From Oscillospiraceae bacterium (GTDB taxonomy: Bacteria > Bacillota > Clostridia > Oscillospirales > Ruminococcaceae): 64,000 bases of DNA. Location of the stretch: NCBI GenBank assembly GCA_021201235.1, contig JAJQFI010000025.1, forward strand, positions 124,001 to 188,000, given 5' to 3'. Position 1 is the stretch's first letter; each line of letters starts with the position of its first letter. The notes beneath the pieces were generated by a model. The model worked only from the letters and a program-made list of their open reading frames with translations. It had not been told where the DNA came from and ran no database searches. A program made the position numbers and the translations under genes. This document shows positions 16,649 to 25,641 of the stretch, piece by piece.

Positions 16649-17532
16649 TTGACATAAATAATACAGTAAAAAGGGCGGTGCTCTTGGGACTCTTCGACGG
16701 GGTCCATATCGGGCATCAGGCGGCTCTTCGGGCTCTTTGCGATACAAATGCAGATGAGAAGATAGTCTACACATTTTGCTCAAGCGAGGTCGACACCAAG
16801 GGGCACAGAAGCTTTGTCCTGACCGACCAAGAGAAAGAGCAGAAGCTACTTGAATACGGCGCCGACAGGGTCATATTCGCGAGCTTCCCCGAGGTCAGGG
16901 ACACAAGCCCCGAGGACTTCGTAAGTAGGATTCTCGGGGAAGAGCTCAGGGCTGACATGGTTCTCTCGGGCGAGAATTTCCGCTTCGGGAAGAACGCCGC
17001 CGGAGATGCGGAGCTTTTGAAATCGCTATGCAAAAGCTACGGGATGATGTCGAAAATTGTCGAACTCCTGAGCTATGGCGGCGAGACCGTCTCGACAACG
17101 AGAATAAGAGCCCTTATCGAAAGCGGAAACATGAGCGAAGCAAACGAGCTCCTCGGGTATAAGTACTTTTTTGGTGGCAATGTCACCCACGGCATGAGCA
17201 TGGGGCGCGAGATGGGAATAAGGACCGTCAATATCCCCCTGACGCCGAAGAAGATAGTCCCCCGATTCGGGGTTTATTCAAGCGACGTTACGGTGCTTCG
17301 CACCAACGAAAAGCTTAAGGGCATTTCGAACGTAGGAGTCAAGCCGACCGTCAGCGACTCGGGTGAAATCGGGCTCGAGACGCACATATTGGGCGACGTC
17401 GGCGACCTGTATGGCATGGATATAAAAGTGGAGCTGAAGCAGTTCTATCGGGACGAGAAGAGATTTTCGTCCGTCGAAGAACTCACCGCCACTATCAATA
17501 AGGACATAGACAAAAGAAGGGAGGAAGACTGA
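16645..17532 (+). CDS. ribF: Bifunctional riboflavin kinase / FAD synthetase
   Basis: I chose the GTG at 16645, overlapping the truB stop, because the conserved core (RAVLLGLFDGVHIGHQAAL) begins nine residues later; the ATG at 16600 would sit deep inside truB. About 295 residues. The nucleotidyltransferase domain comes first (GENFRFGKNAAGD near 110, STTRIRALIESGNM near 155). The C-terminal flavokinase domain has VTHGMSMGREMGIRTVNIP and GVYSSDVTV. It makes FMN and FAD. No RFN riboswitch is seen because the gene lies inside an operon. Confidence 0.93.
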   Translation: MIDINNTVKRAVLLGLFDGVHIGHQAALRALCDTNADEKIVYTFCSSEVDTKGHRSFVLTDQEKEQKLLEYGADRVIFASFPEVRDTSPEDFVSRILGEELRADMVLSGENFRFGKNAAGDAELLKSLCKSYGMMSKIVELLSYGGETVSTTRIRALIESGNMSEANELLGYKYFFGGNVTHGMSMGREMGIRTVNIPLTPKKIVPRFGVYSSDVTVLRTNEKLKGISNVGVKPTVSDSGEIGLETHILGDVGDLYGMDIKVELKQFYRDEKRFSSVEELTATINKDIDKRREED

Positions 17533-17567
17533 TGGAAAACCCATCGGTCACCGAAGAAAATGAGTGA
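17532..17567 (+). CDS. 11-codon bridging mini-ORF between ribF and gltX
   Basis: [11 protein letters not shown]. Its ATG shares one base with the ribF stop (TGATG), lies six bases after the strong site AGGGAGGA, and its TGA lies eight bases inside gltX. The gltX start itself has only a weak purine stretch. The peptide is probably meaningless, and its translation may feed ribosomes into gltX. Confidence 0.5.
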   Translation: MENPSVTEENE

Positions 17568-19014
17568 AGTAAGAACGAGGTTTGCGCCGTCACCAACCGG
17601 CTATATGCACATAGGCAACCTGAGAACGGCACTTTATACCTATATTATAGCCAAGAAGTACGGAGGAAAGTTCATCCTTCGAATCGAGGACACCGACCAG
17701 GAAAGATATGTCGAGGGCGCAGTCGACACCATCTATCGCACGCTCAAGGCGGTCGGACTTAACTGGGATGAAGGTCCCGACGTCGGCGGCGATTACGGAC
17801 CGTATGTCCAGTCGGAAAGAATGGGCATTTTCAAGAAATACGCTCTTGAGCTTGTCGAAAAGGGCGGAGCATACTATTGCTTCTGCGACAAGGACAGACT
17901 GACCGAGCTTAAAGCCGTTCAGGAAGCCGCAGGCATCAGCCCGATGTATGACCGCCACTGCCGCAACCTCTCAAAAGAAGAAATTCAGGCGAAGCTTGAC
18001 GCCGGCACACCCTATGTCATCCGCCAGAAGATTCCGCTCGAGGGCACAACGACATTTCACGATGAGCTCTTCGGCGACATAACAGTCGAGAATTCGACCC
18101 TTGACGACCAGATTCTTCTGAAGGCGGACGGCATGCCGACTTATAACTTTGCAAACGTCGTCGACGACCACCTTATGGGCATCACCCACGTCGTAAGAGG
18201 CAACGAGTATCTCGCCTCCGCTCCGAAGTATAACCTCCTCTATGAGGCATTCGGCTGGGAGGTTCCGAAGTATATCCACGTCGCACCGATTATGAAGGAC
18301 AAGCACAACAAGCTTTCGAAGAGAAACGGCGACGCATCGTTTGAAGACTTGGTTGCAAAGGGATACCTGAGCGAAGCTATCATAAATTACATCGCTCTCC
18401 TCGGTTGGGCGCCGAAGGGCGAAAGAGAAATATTCTCGCTTCCTGAGCTCATCGAAGAGTTCGAAATCGACGGGCTTTCGAAGTCGCCGGCTATCTTCGA
18501 CCCCTTGAAGCTCAAGGCTATCAACGGCGAGTATATCCGTGCTCTTACCCCCGAGAAGTTCACGGAATACGCAGAGCCCTATATCAGAAGCGTAGTCAAG
18601 AAGGACGTCGATATCGCAAAGATTGCGGCGCTTCTCCAGAATCGCACCGAGGTCTTCTCAGAAATCCCCGAGCAGGTCGACTTTATCGACGAGATGCCCG
18701 ACTATGATTTGAGTCTCTACGAGAACAAGAAGATGAAGACCAATCGTGAGACTGCTGTCGATGCGTTGACCCGTGCTTTGCCTGTTCTCGAAGCTATCCC
18801 CGAGAGTGATTGGAACTTCCAGAACCTCCACGACAAGCTTTTCGAGCTTATTTCGGAGATGGGAGTCAAGAACGGCTATGTCCTCTGGTCTCTTCGTGTC
18901 GCCATCAGCGGCAAGCAGTTCACCCCCGGCGGAGCCTTCGAGATTGCCGAGATTATCGGCAAAGAGGAAACCGTCAAGAGAATCAACCGCTCGCTGGAGA
19001 TGCTTACAAAATAG
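17560..19014 (+). CDS. gltX: Glutamate-tRNA ligase
   Basis: 484 residues, usual for bacterial GluRS. Class I motifs are visible: [20 protein letters not shown] (HIGH variant HIGN) and the KLSKRNGD loop near residue 250. The catalytic core is followed by the helical anticodon-binding domain. Whether it is discriminating, or also charges tRNA-Gln as in many Firmicutes, cannot be read here. The last gene of the rimP operon by position; ribF-gltX adjacency is not universal. The weak ribosome binding site suggests coupling through the mini-ORF. Confidence 0.96.
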   Translation: MSEVRTRFAPSPTGYMHIGNLRTALYTYIIAKKYGGKFILRIEDTDQERYVEGAVDTIYRTLKAVGLNWDEGPDVGGDYGPYVQSERMGIFKKYALELVEKGGAYYCFCDKDRLTELKAVQEAAGISPMYDRHCRNLSKEEIQAKLDAGTPYVIRQKIPLEGTTTFHDELFGDITVENSTLDDQILLKADGMPTYNFANVVDDHLMGITHVVRGNEYLASAPKYNLLYEAFGWEVPKYIHVAPIMKDKHNKLSKRNGDASFEDLVAKGYLSEAIINYIALLGWAPKGEREIFSLPELIEEFEIDGLSKSPAIFDPLKLKAINGEYIRALTPEKFTEYAEPYIRSVVKKDVDIAKIAALLQNRTEVFSEIPEQVDFIDEMPDYDLSLYENKKMKTNRETAVDALTRALPVLEAIPESDWNFQNLHDKLFELISEMGVKNGYVLWSLRVAISGKQFTPGGAFEIAEIIGKEETVKRINRSLEMLTK

Positions 19015-19029
19015 CAGTTTCAATGAGTT

Positions 19030-19065
19030 GACACAATGTGTACACAAAAACGGTGTATAATGTGT
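19030..19065 (+). promoter_or_regulatory. Candidate promoter/operator of the Gld-type ABC operon
   Basis: TATAAT is preceded by a TTGACA whose spacing of about 22 bp is too long for a normal promoter. Between them is the palindrome TGTGTACACA. This could be an activator-dependent or repressed promoter. Confidence 0.35.
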
Positions 19066-19106
19066 GAAGTATATATCGGAATTTACCGGAAAGGACGTAA
19101 TACCCG

Positions 19107-20120
19107 ATGATTGAGGTAAAAAACCTTTGTAAATCCTACGGCGATAAACTGGCGGTCGACAACATAAGCTTCGAGGCTCACAACGGTGAAATCCTGGGCT
19201 TCCTCGGACCGAACGGCGCAGGAAAATCCACGACAATGAACATCCTGACGGGCTATCTCTCCTCCACAAGCGGAGAAGCGTATATAAACGGCAAGGAAAT
19301 CCTTGAGGAGCCGCTTCTTGCAAAGAAGGAGATAGGATATCTCCCCGAGTTCCCGCCGCTGTATCTTGACATGACCGTAAAGGAATACTTAAACTTCATG
19401 TACGAGCTCAAGGGGTGCAAGATTCCAAAGAACACGCACCTGCAGGAAATATGCGAGCTTGTCAAGATTGAGGAGGTCTATAACCGCCTCATCAAGAACC
19501 TTTCAAAGGGTTATAAACAGCGTGTCGGCTTGGCTCAGGCACTTGTCGGCAACCCGAACGTCCTTATCCTTGACGAACCGACCGTCGGACTCGACCCGAA
19601 GCAGATTATCGAGATAAGAACGCTGATTAAGAAGCTCGGAAAGAACCACACGGTTATCCTTTCGTCGCACATCTTAAGCGAAGTTCAGGCGGTCTGCGAC
19701 AGGATTGTAATCATAAACAACGGCAAAATTATCGCCGACGACACCACCGACAACCTCTCGAACACCTTAACCGCCGACCACAAGCTGATTGCTCGAATCG
19801 ACGGACCGAGAGAGAAAGTAATAAAAGTAATAAGCTCGATTCCCGGAGTTGTTTCCGTCCTTGCGGATATGCAGCGTGAAAAAGGCGTCTGGGAGTACAA
19901 TATCGAAGCTGTCGAGGGAACGGACATCCGGCGCGAGCTCAACAAGCGTCTTGCAGCCCGCAACTGGTACATCATGGGCTTAAAACCTTCGGAGCTTACT
20001 CTTGAAGACATCTTCTTAAGACTTACGATGGGCGAGAGCGTTGACGAGTTTATGAACCAAAAAGCGGAATCAATGGACGTAAAGTCCTTAGATAACCACG
20101 GGGAGGCGAAAAAGGCATGA
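19107..20120 (+). CDS. ABC transporter ATP-binding protein, Gld/NosF-like
   Basis: 337 residues. Walker A GPNGAGKST near 40, signature LSKGYKQR near 135, Walker B VLILDEPTVGLDPKQ, and the H-loop in LSSHIL. A C-terminal extension (about 220-337) is as found in ABC-2 ATPases of the GldA/CcmA type. It powers the membrane permease encoded directly downstream (4-base ATGA overlap). With the auxiliary protein and the DUF4340 protein it forms a four-gene set related to the GldAFG system. The substrate is unknown in Firmicutes. Confidence 0.88.
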   Translation: MIEVKNLCKSYGDKLAVDNISFEAHNGEILGFLGPNGAGKSTTMNILTGYLSSTSGEAYINGKEILEEPLLAKKEIGYLPEFPPLYLDMTVKEYLNFMYELKGCKIPKNTHLQEICELVKIEEVYNRLIKNLSKGYKQRVGLAQALVGNPNVLILDEPTVGLDPKQIIEIRTLIKKLGKNHTVILSSHILSEVQAVCDRIVIINNGKIIADDTTDNLSNTLTADHKLIARIDGPREKVIKVISSIPGVVSVLADMQREKGVWEYNIEAVEGTDIRRELNKRLAARNWYIMGLKPSELTLEDIFLRLTMGESVDEFMNQKAESMDVKSLDNHGEAKKA

Positions 20121-20845
20121 AAGCAATATTCAAAAGAGAGCTGAATTCATACTTCACCTCGCTTATCGGCTACATCTTCCTGACGGCTTTCTATGCCGCT
20201 TCGGGCGTCCTGTTCGGAATAACAGCCGTCTCGACAAGCTCGCTTGACGGACTTCTCTATATGACGAGCGATATGTCGACGATGTTCACGCTTTTATTCT
20301 ATGTCCTGATGGTTCTTATCCCGATTTTGACGATGAGAACGATTTCCGAGGACATGAAAAACAAGACCGACCAGTGCCTTCTTACAGCTCCTATTAGCCT
20401 CAGCTCGCTGGTGGTCGGCAAGTATCTGGCGGCGCTCGTGGTCTATGCGATGGGCGTTGCAATCACCTTTGTATATGCGATAGTACTTAACTTCTTCGTC
20501 GAGGTTCAGTGGCTCGAGGTTATGGGAAATATCGTCGGGCTCCTCTTAATCGGTGCGGCATTCATTGCAATCTGCATGTTCGTCTCGTCTCTTACCGAAA
20601 ACCAGGTAATCGCCGCTGTCGGCGGATTTGCCGCAATACTTTGCATGTATCTCATTTCGTCGATTGCGTCTCTTATCAACGTAAACTGGATTGCAAATAT
20701 TCTGTATGAGCTGTCAGTCGTCACGAGATACACCTATTTCACCTATGGAATTTTCGATTTTTCAAACGTCCTCTTCTTTGCAAGCATGGTGGTCGTCTTC
20801 CTGTTTTTGACCGTCCGTGTTATTGAAAGACGCCGTTGGAGCTAA
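20117..20845 (+). CDS. ABC-2 type permease, GldF-like
   Basis: 242 residues with six hydrophobic segments. The N-terminus KAIFKRELNSYFTSLIGYIF and the segment MRTISEDMKNKTDQCLLTAPIS are typical of GldF/NosY-like ABC-2 permeases. ATG overlaps the ATPase stop, and the next gene's ribosome binding site (AAGGAGG) overlaps its TAA, so the operon is tightly coupled. Confidence 0.85.
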   Translation: MKAIFKRELNSYFTSLIGYIFLTAFYAASGVLFGITAVSTSSLDGLLYMTSDMSTMFTLLFYVLMVLIPILTMRTISEDMKNKTDQCLLTAPISLSSLVVGKYLAALVVYAMGVAITFVYAIVLNFFVEVQWLEVMGNIVGLLLIGAAFIAICMFVSSLTENQVIAAVGGFAAILCMYLISSIASLINVNWIANILYELSVVTRYTYFTYGIFDFSNVLFFASMVVVFLFLTVRVIERRRWS

Positions 20846-20859
20846 GGAGGGCGAAGAAA

Positions 20860-22464
20860 ATGAAGTTAGAATTGAAGAAAAAAGAAGCAAACGAGAACGC
20901 CGGAACAGCCGTTAAGCCGAAGCGTGAAAGAAAGCCGCTCAACAAGCGCAAGCTAATGCACGGCTCGTTCGCGACGGCGATGACAGTCCTGTTTGTTGCC
21001 GCAGTAGTTTTAGTCAACATAGTCATGACGATGCTTTTTGACCGCTTCCCGATTACAATCGACCTGACATCCGACAGCATCTATTCCGTTTCGGACGAGA
21101 CTGTTGAGTATATCGAGGGAATCGACGTTGCGGTTCAGGTGACCGTTATGTGCACCGAGGACGAATACCGTTCGATAAGCGACTATACCGTCCAGTGCTC
21201 GGAGCTTCTTGACAAGTACACCCAGTACAACCCGCTTATAGTCGTAAGCTATAAGGACCTCAACTCGAACCCCGACTTTGTCGCAAACTATTCGCAGTCT
21301 CTTGAGACCGGCGACATCATCATCGAGCTCGGCGACGGCGACCACACAAGAGTCAAGATTGTCTCCCTTTGCGATATTATCGAGGTTGCCGAGGACTATG
21401 AGAGCTATCTGAGCTCCTATGCTTCCTCCTATGGCGCACTCTATACCCACGAGATGTTTGATGCCTACGGGCTGATAACCGGCTCCTGCGCCGAGCAGGC
21501 GATAACGAGCGCTATCATGACCGTAACGGATGCGAACCCCGTGACCGTCGCAACGCTCACATTCCCGGGTGCAAACGAATCGGACGTGTCGGGCTTAACA
21601 GACCTTCTTGACAAGAACGGCTATATCCTGACTGAGATTAACATCCAGACCGAGGACATCCCCGAGGACGTCGACCTTGTCATCATTCCGGCTCCGAAGA
21701 TTGACTATACTACAGACGAGATTTCGAAGATTGAGACCTGGCTTTATAACAACGGCGAGCTCGAGAAGGACCTCATCTATGTCGCTTCCGTCGAGCAGGC
21801 TGAGACGCCTAACTTAGATGCTCTTCTCTATAAATACGGTCTCACGGTTGAATCAAAAGTAATCTATGAGACCAGCACGAGCTATTACGCAAACTATCAG
21901 AACTACACCTTCCAGACAATAGTTTCGGAGGATTACAGCGACGATATCTCTAACCCCTATCTTTCACTCTATGTTCCGAATTCGAGAGCGGTTTCCACGA
22001 GATTTGACGACGGCGACGGCTATTACACCTGCCAGATACTCGTTCAGACTTCGGAAAATGCTGTCCTCAAGGACATGTACGACACCTCCGACGACTGGTC
22101 GACTGACGACGCCACCGAGCGTGGAAGCTTCTATTCCGTCGCAATGGGAACCTATAAGGTTCTCAATCAGGACACCCATATTTCGGGCTACACTCACGTT
22201 ATAGCCGTTGGCTCAGACCAGATGCTTCTTTCGACGCTCATGTCGAGCTCGCAGTTCAACAACGGCGACTTCTTCATAAGCCTCATTAACGAGATAACCG
22301 AGAAGACCGAGGGAATCACAATCACCTCGAAGACGATTTCTTCGAGCGGAGTTGTGGTTTCGGAATCCGTCCAGAACGGACTTAATGTTGCCTTCGCCGG
22401 AGTTATCCCCGTAATCACAATCGTAATCGGCGTTGTTGTATGGATGAGGAGGAGACACAGATAA
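20860..22464 (+). CDS. GldG-like ABC auxiliary membrane protein
   Basis: The start at 20860 (MKLELKKKEANE) follows AAGGAGG; the track start at 20836 precedes that site. About 534 residues. A basic cytoplasmic N-terminus, one helix near 40-60, a large outside domain and a final helix (VIPVITIVIGVVVWM). The outer domain pattern DRFPITIDLTSDSIYSVSDETVEYIE matches the ABC auxiliary (GldG-type) family. It probably works with the ATPase and permease upstream. Confidence 0.8.
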   Translation: MKLELKKKEANENAGTAVKPKRERKPLNKRKLMHGSFATAMTVLFVAAVVLVNIVMTMLFDRFPITIDLTSDSIYSVSDETVEYIEGIDVAVQVTVMCTEDEYRSISDYTVQCSELLDKYTQYNPLIVVSYKDLNSNPDFVANYSQSLETGDIIIELGDGDHTRVKIVSLCDIIEVAEDYESYLSSYASSYGALYTHEMFDAYGLITGSCAEQAITSAIMTVTDANPVTVATLTFPGANESDVSGLTDLLDKNGYILTEINIQTEDIPEDVDLVIIPAPKIDYTTDEISKIETWLYNNGELEKDLIYVASVEQAETPNLDALLYKYGLTVESKVIYETSTSYYANYQNYTFQTIVSEDYSDDISNPYLSLYVPNSRAVSTRFDDGDGYYTCQILVQTSENAVLKDMYDTSDDWSTDDATERGSFYSVAMGTYKVLNQDTHISGYTHVIAVGSDQMLLSTLMSSSQFNNGDFFISLINEITEKTEGITITSKTISSSGVVVSESVQNGLNVAFAGVIPVITIVIGVVVWMRRRHR

Positions 22465-23951
22465 TGACCTCAAAGAAAAGAAGCCTTATAGTCGTTGCTG
22501 TTTTCGTACTCTGCCTGCTTGTTGTTCTGGGAATACTTCTCCTCACTCAGGTTGACGTCAGCATTTCGACCGACGATACAACCGAGGACACGACGACCTA
22601 TGTCTACAGCGGAAGCCGCGACGACATCGCAACGATGGTCATCTCGAACGAATACGGCGAATACACCGTCACTCAGGACGACGGAACCTTCACAATAGAC
22701 GAGCTCGAGGGCTTGAATCAGAACTCCACCACCCTTGCGGCGGCGGGAAACTGCATCTCCTCAATAACGGCTCAGTCGCTTGTTGAAGAGAACGCCGAGG
22801 ACCTCGCAAAATACGGGCTTTCCGAGGACGACCCGACCGCAAAGGTAGTCGTAACCTTAAACGACGGCACCGAGTACACCGTTTATTACGGAATCGACTC
22901 GGCGGATTCGACCAGCTCGACCGTCTATGTAAGAATGGGCGACTCGAATGACGTTTACACCGTTCTTTCGAACTCCTCGAGATACTTCTACTATGCAAAA
23001 GAGGACTTCATCAGCCTTATAATCCTCAGTGAGCTCACCTCGACGAGCACCTCGCCGACCATCGACTATATGATTGTCACGAGGAAGGACCTCGATTACG
23101 ACATCACCTTCGAGGACGACACCAAGAACTATGCGACGGACGAAGTCTCGATGGCTTCCTCGCAGGTCATGACCTCGCCGGTTTACGCATATCTTGATAT
23201 TACCAACTCAAACGACGTTATCTATGGACTCTGGGGACTGACTGCTTCGGACGCTGTCTGCCCCTTCCCGACCGAGGAGGACTGGGAGTATTACGGGCTT
23301 GACGACCCGTTCTGCACCGTCTATATTGAGGCGGAGCTCCAGACCTATTCTCTGATAATCGGAAACGTTGCGTCATATGCAACCGATGACTCGGGCAACG
23401 ACACCAGTGAGCCGGCGTACTACTACGGCTACTACGAGGGAATCGACTGCGTTTATACCTTCGCGGTTGACGACCTTCCGTGGACGACCTTCATGCCGGT
23501 TGATATCATGTCGAGCCTTATGACCTCGAACTACATCTACAGAGTTGACTATATCAACATCGAATTCTATGAGGACGGCGAGACCACCGATTACTACTTC
23601 GACGTAACCGCCGACGAGGATGAAGACTATCTCGTTGCGACCTATAATAACGAGTTTGTCGATATTGATACTTTTAAAGTGCTCTATCAGTTCATTCTGA
23701 AGTGTCCCATCGACGACTTGTGCTTAGAAGACCCGGCTGAAGACGCCGAGCTTGTCTGCAAGATGGAGATTATCACCGAGACGGGCGGAGATGTCCTTGA
23801 GTTCTACGACGACGGCAACAACCGCGTCACGATCAAGATGAACGGCACGACCTCATTCAGTCAGCCAATAAGCTATATCCAGACGCTTAAGACGAACTTG
23901 GAGACGTTTATAAACGGCGGAACCAGTGATGATATTTTGATGGCATGGTAA
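22464..23951 (+). CDS. DUF4340 domain membrane-anchored protein
   Basis: The start at 22464 (MTSKKRSLIVV) shares its first base with the previous TAA and follows GAGGAGGAG. About 495 residues. One N-terminal helix is followed by repeated segments of the DUF4340 type, such as LVEENAEDLAKYGLSEDDP, YYGLDDPFCTVYIEAEL and a Trp/Pro-rich DDLPWTTFMPVDIMSS. It is rich in Asp, Thr and Tyr, as expected for an extracytoplasmic protein. DUF4340 proteins habitually follow GldG-like genes. Its biochemical role is not known. Confidence 0.82.
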   Translation: MTSKKRSLIVVAVFVLCLLVVLGILLLTQVDVSISTDDTTEDTTTYVYSGSRDDIATMVISNEYGEYTVTQDDGTFTIDELEGLNQNSTTLAAAGNCISSITAQSLVEENAEDLAKYGLSEDDPTAKVVVTLNDGTEYTVYYGIDSADSTSSTVYVRMGDSNDVYTVLSNSSRYFYYAKEDFISLIILSELTSTSTSPTIDYMIVTRKDLDYDITFEDDTKNYATDEVSMASSQVMTSPVYAYLDITNSNDVIYGLWGLTASDAVCPFPTEEDWEYYGLDDPFCTVYIEAELQTYSLIIGNVASYATDDSGNDTSEPAYYYGYYEGIDCVYTFAVDDLPWTTFMPVDIMSSLMTSNYIYRVDYINIEFYEDGETTDYYFDVTADEDEDYLVATYNNEFVDIDTFKVLYQFILKCPIDDLCLEDPAEDAELVCKMEIITETGGDVLEFYDDGNNRVTIKMNGTTSFSQPISYIQTLKTNLETFINGGTSDDILMAW

Positions 23952-24004
23952 CCCCTCCACCACCGGCTTCGCCGGCGGTCCCCCTCCCCTTTCAGGGGAG
24001 GCTT
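23952..24004. repeat. Dispersed palindromic repeat copy 2
   Basis: CCACCGGCTTCGCCGG and CCCCTCCCCTTTCAGGGGAGG hairpins, nearly identical to the copy after infB, followed by CTTTGAGTG. Confidence 0.8.
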
Positions 24005-24046
24005 TGAGTGCCTTGCACTACATTTTGAAGAAAGGAACGGAATGTT

Positions 24047-24319
24047 ATGGCAGAACAGTTTTTTGAATATAAGGGCATGCCGCTTGTTCGCAAGGGCAAC
24101 GAGCTCTACTACGGGAGCATGGGAGACAAGGAAGTTGTCTATATGCAGATAGCCGCTTCCGAGAAGCAGGGCGACGTCGACGTCGCGACGAAGGTCAGGG
24201 TTTACAGAATGCTGACCGACGAGAACGTCCCCGTCATGGAGCGCATAACCAAGACGACCGAGAAAAAGAGCCTCTTCGAGGCGATTGATCTGGCGCATGA
24301 TTGGTTGGCGACGAGATAA
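24047..24319 (+). CDS. Hypothetical protein, 90 residues
   Basis: Preceded by GAAAGGAACGG. I do not recognise the family. The sequence is soluble, mixed alpha/beta in look (MAEQFFEYKGMPLVRKGNEL; VMERITKTTEKKSLFEAIDLA) and has no signal peptide or Cys pair. A shared terminator separates it from the convergent toxN gene. It is probably monocistronic. Confidence 0.7.
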   Translation: MAEQFFEYKGMPLVRKGNELYYGSMGDKEVVYMQIAASEKQGDVDVATKVRVYRMLTDENVPVMERITKTTEKKSLFEAIDLAHDWLATR

Positions 24320-24330
24320 ATAAGTCAAAA

Positions 24331-24359
24331 AAAGTCCCCGCGGTGAGCGGGGATTTTTT
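24331..24359. terminator. Bidirectional terminator between the 90-residue gene and toxN
   Basis: TCCCCGC (loop GGTGA) GCGGGGA with TTTTTT on the right and AAAAAAA on the left, so it can stop both converging transcripts. Confidence 0.85.
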
Positions 24360-24954
24360 ATGCTATAGGCAGAGGCTGTTGTTCTTCACAGAATTTTTTG
24401 CAGGCTTCTTCGAGCTTTGAAAAGTTACAATAGAACGGTCGTATTACGCCGGAATTTTTTTGGTCGGAGTAAATCTGTGCGACATTAGTGGCGATTTTAT
24501 CCCTGATGCTCAGACAGAAGCGGTATTCTTTTTCAAGTATTCCACGGTATACGGTGTCGGAAATGTCGGAAAAATTTACCCTGTGATAGAGCCCCGATGG
24601 TATCGGAATCATCTTTTTCAAATCCAATACAGCTATAATATGTTTGACTTTTCCGTTGTTGTCCGGCTTGCATATTGCTTTCGGTGACAGATTATCTTTG
24701 TTCACAATCTCGTATATCAAAAAGCAGTCACGGGAGACGTTTTTCCAGTTCAGATGCTTCGGTTTGCTGGAAGAAAAGGGAACGAAATATGTAAAGCCGT
24801 CTGCTCCGGCACCAATGCCGATGATTATTCCGAGAAAAGGCTTTGTTTCATAACGGTTCGGCGAGTAGAACACCTCGCTGTCGACATCATGAAGATATTT
24901 CAGATAAGGAACATCAACCGTGTAGATGCCGAAGTCGCTGAATTGTACGTCCAT
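24358..24954 (-). CDS. toxN: Type III toxin-antitoxin endoribonuclease, ToxN/AbiQ family
   Basis: 198 residues from the ATG at 24954 (MDVQFSDFGIYTVDV); the track's longer start adds ten residues that run into the antitoxin terminator. Family features: an N-terminal IYTVDVPYLKYLHDVDSEVF, the KPFLGIIIGIG strand, the active-site region YFVPFSSSKPKHLNW matching the T-S-x-K loop of ToxN, the central LDLKKMIPIP, and the C-terminal CNFSKLEEACKKF. ToxN enzymes cut mRNA and are held inactive by the repeat RNA ToxI; many give phage abortive infection. Upstream lie the tandem repeats and a terminator, the diagnostic ToxIN layout. Confidence 0.88.
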   Translation of the reverse strand: MDVQFSDFGIYTVDVPYLKYLHDVDSEVFYSPNRYETKPFLGIIIGIGAGADGFTYFVPFSSSKPKHLNWKNVSRDCFLIYEIVNKDNLSPKAICKPDNNGKVKHIIAVLDLKKMIPIPSGLYHRVNFSDISDTVYRGILEKEYRFCLSIRDKIATNVAQIYSDQKNSGVIRPFYCNFSKLEEACKKFCEEQQPLPIA

Positions 24955-24967
24955 AGTCAACCTCTTA

Positions 24968-24993
24968 CTAAAAGAGGAGGGCAAACCCTCCTC
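24968..24993 (-). terminator. Terminator between antitoxin repeats and toxN
   Basis: On the minus strand GAGGAGGG (loop TTTG) CCCTCCTC is followed by TTTTAG. A leaky stop here sets the RNA antitoxin to toxin mRNA ratio in ToxIN systems. Confidence 0.8.
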
Positions 24994-25138
24994 AGTTCTT
25001 TACAAGCCCGCACTTTTTGTATAGGCGGCGGAACGCCTTCTGACAGTTCGCACTTTTTTGTCGGGCGGCGAAACGCCCTCTTTACAGCTCGCACTTGGGG
25101 TACAGGCGGCGAAACGCCTTCTTTACGGATTTTCATCC
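24968..25138 (-). ncRNA. toxI: ToxI-type antitoxin RNA with ~40-nt tandem repeats
   Basis: Three imperfect repeats of 40-41 bases plus a partial one. Each full unit contains an AAGUGCG block, a CUGUAAAGA-like link, and a GGCGUUUCGCCGCC hairpin. The GGCGGC cores start at 25024, 25064 and 25105; the CGCACTT blocks start at 25009, 25049 and 25090. In known type III systems each repeat is cut out by the toxin and folds as a pseudoknot that inhibits it. Repeat 3' ends drift, so the exact unit boundary is uncertain. Confidence 0.8.
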
Positions 25139-25144
25139 ACTTAT

Positions 25145-25173
25145 AGTATACACTATCCGTAAGAAAAATGCAA
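25145..25173 (-). promoter_or_regulatory. Promoter of the toxI-toxN locus
   Basis: On the minus strand TTGCAT, 17-bp spacer, TATACT, ending about seven bases before the predicted RNA start. Confidence 0.7.
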
Positions 25174-25592
25174 CCGGTTTTTAAAAAAATCTCTTTGTAA
25201 TAGTTTTACAGAATAGTAAAGTTTGAAAAGTCATGATTTTTGGGACAAAAATATATTGAAAAGTCAGGCTAGGGGAGTTGAAGGGGTCAGAATTAACAAA
25301 ATACCCTCCCGAAATTTCCGAATCTTCTCTAAAAATTATTCGCGCTTTTTCGAGGATTGGTGCCATATTTTTTCATTTACAATCGGTATTCTTTGAATTT
25401 TTGTTGAAAACTCGGTTGAAAATGTTGAGAACCCCTTGATTTCGGGCTTTTCTTTTCAATAAACTCACAGAGTTTTCAACATTCTTTATTTGGGTGAATG
25501 AGGGTATACCGAGGGTAATATTCCACGCTGAAAGGGATTCCCTTTACGCAAATTTAACCCTCCCGTGCTATCAAACTTTACACATCATTGCT
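25174..25592. other. AT-rich intergenic stretch, no gene seen
   Basis: About 420 bases with no ORF bearing a ribosome binding site. A perfect 12-bp inverted repeat (TGTTGAAAACTC at 25402-25413, GAGTTTTCAACA at 25470-25481) frames a further GTTGAAAATGTTGA. A possible -10 TATAAT for ppx is at 25593 without a clear -35. Otherwise nothing identified. Confidence 0.5.
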
Positions 25593-25641
25593 TATAATAA
25601 TCCCGAATATGATTAAAATACAAAGATGGGGGAATGCGGCA

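Noticed and set aside
19030-19065. Strong sigma-A promoter before the Gld-type ABC operon
   Set aside because: TTGACA and TATAAT are about 22 bases apart, too far for a standard promoter; kept only as a low-confidence candidate.
24966-25135. CRISPR array
   Set aside because: Repeats of about 40 bases are directly adjacent without unique spacers and vary in sequence; they fit a ToxI antitoxin RNA.
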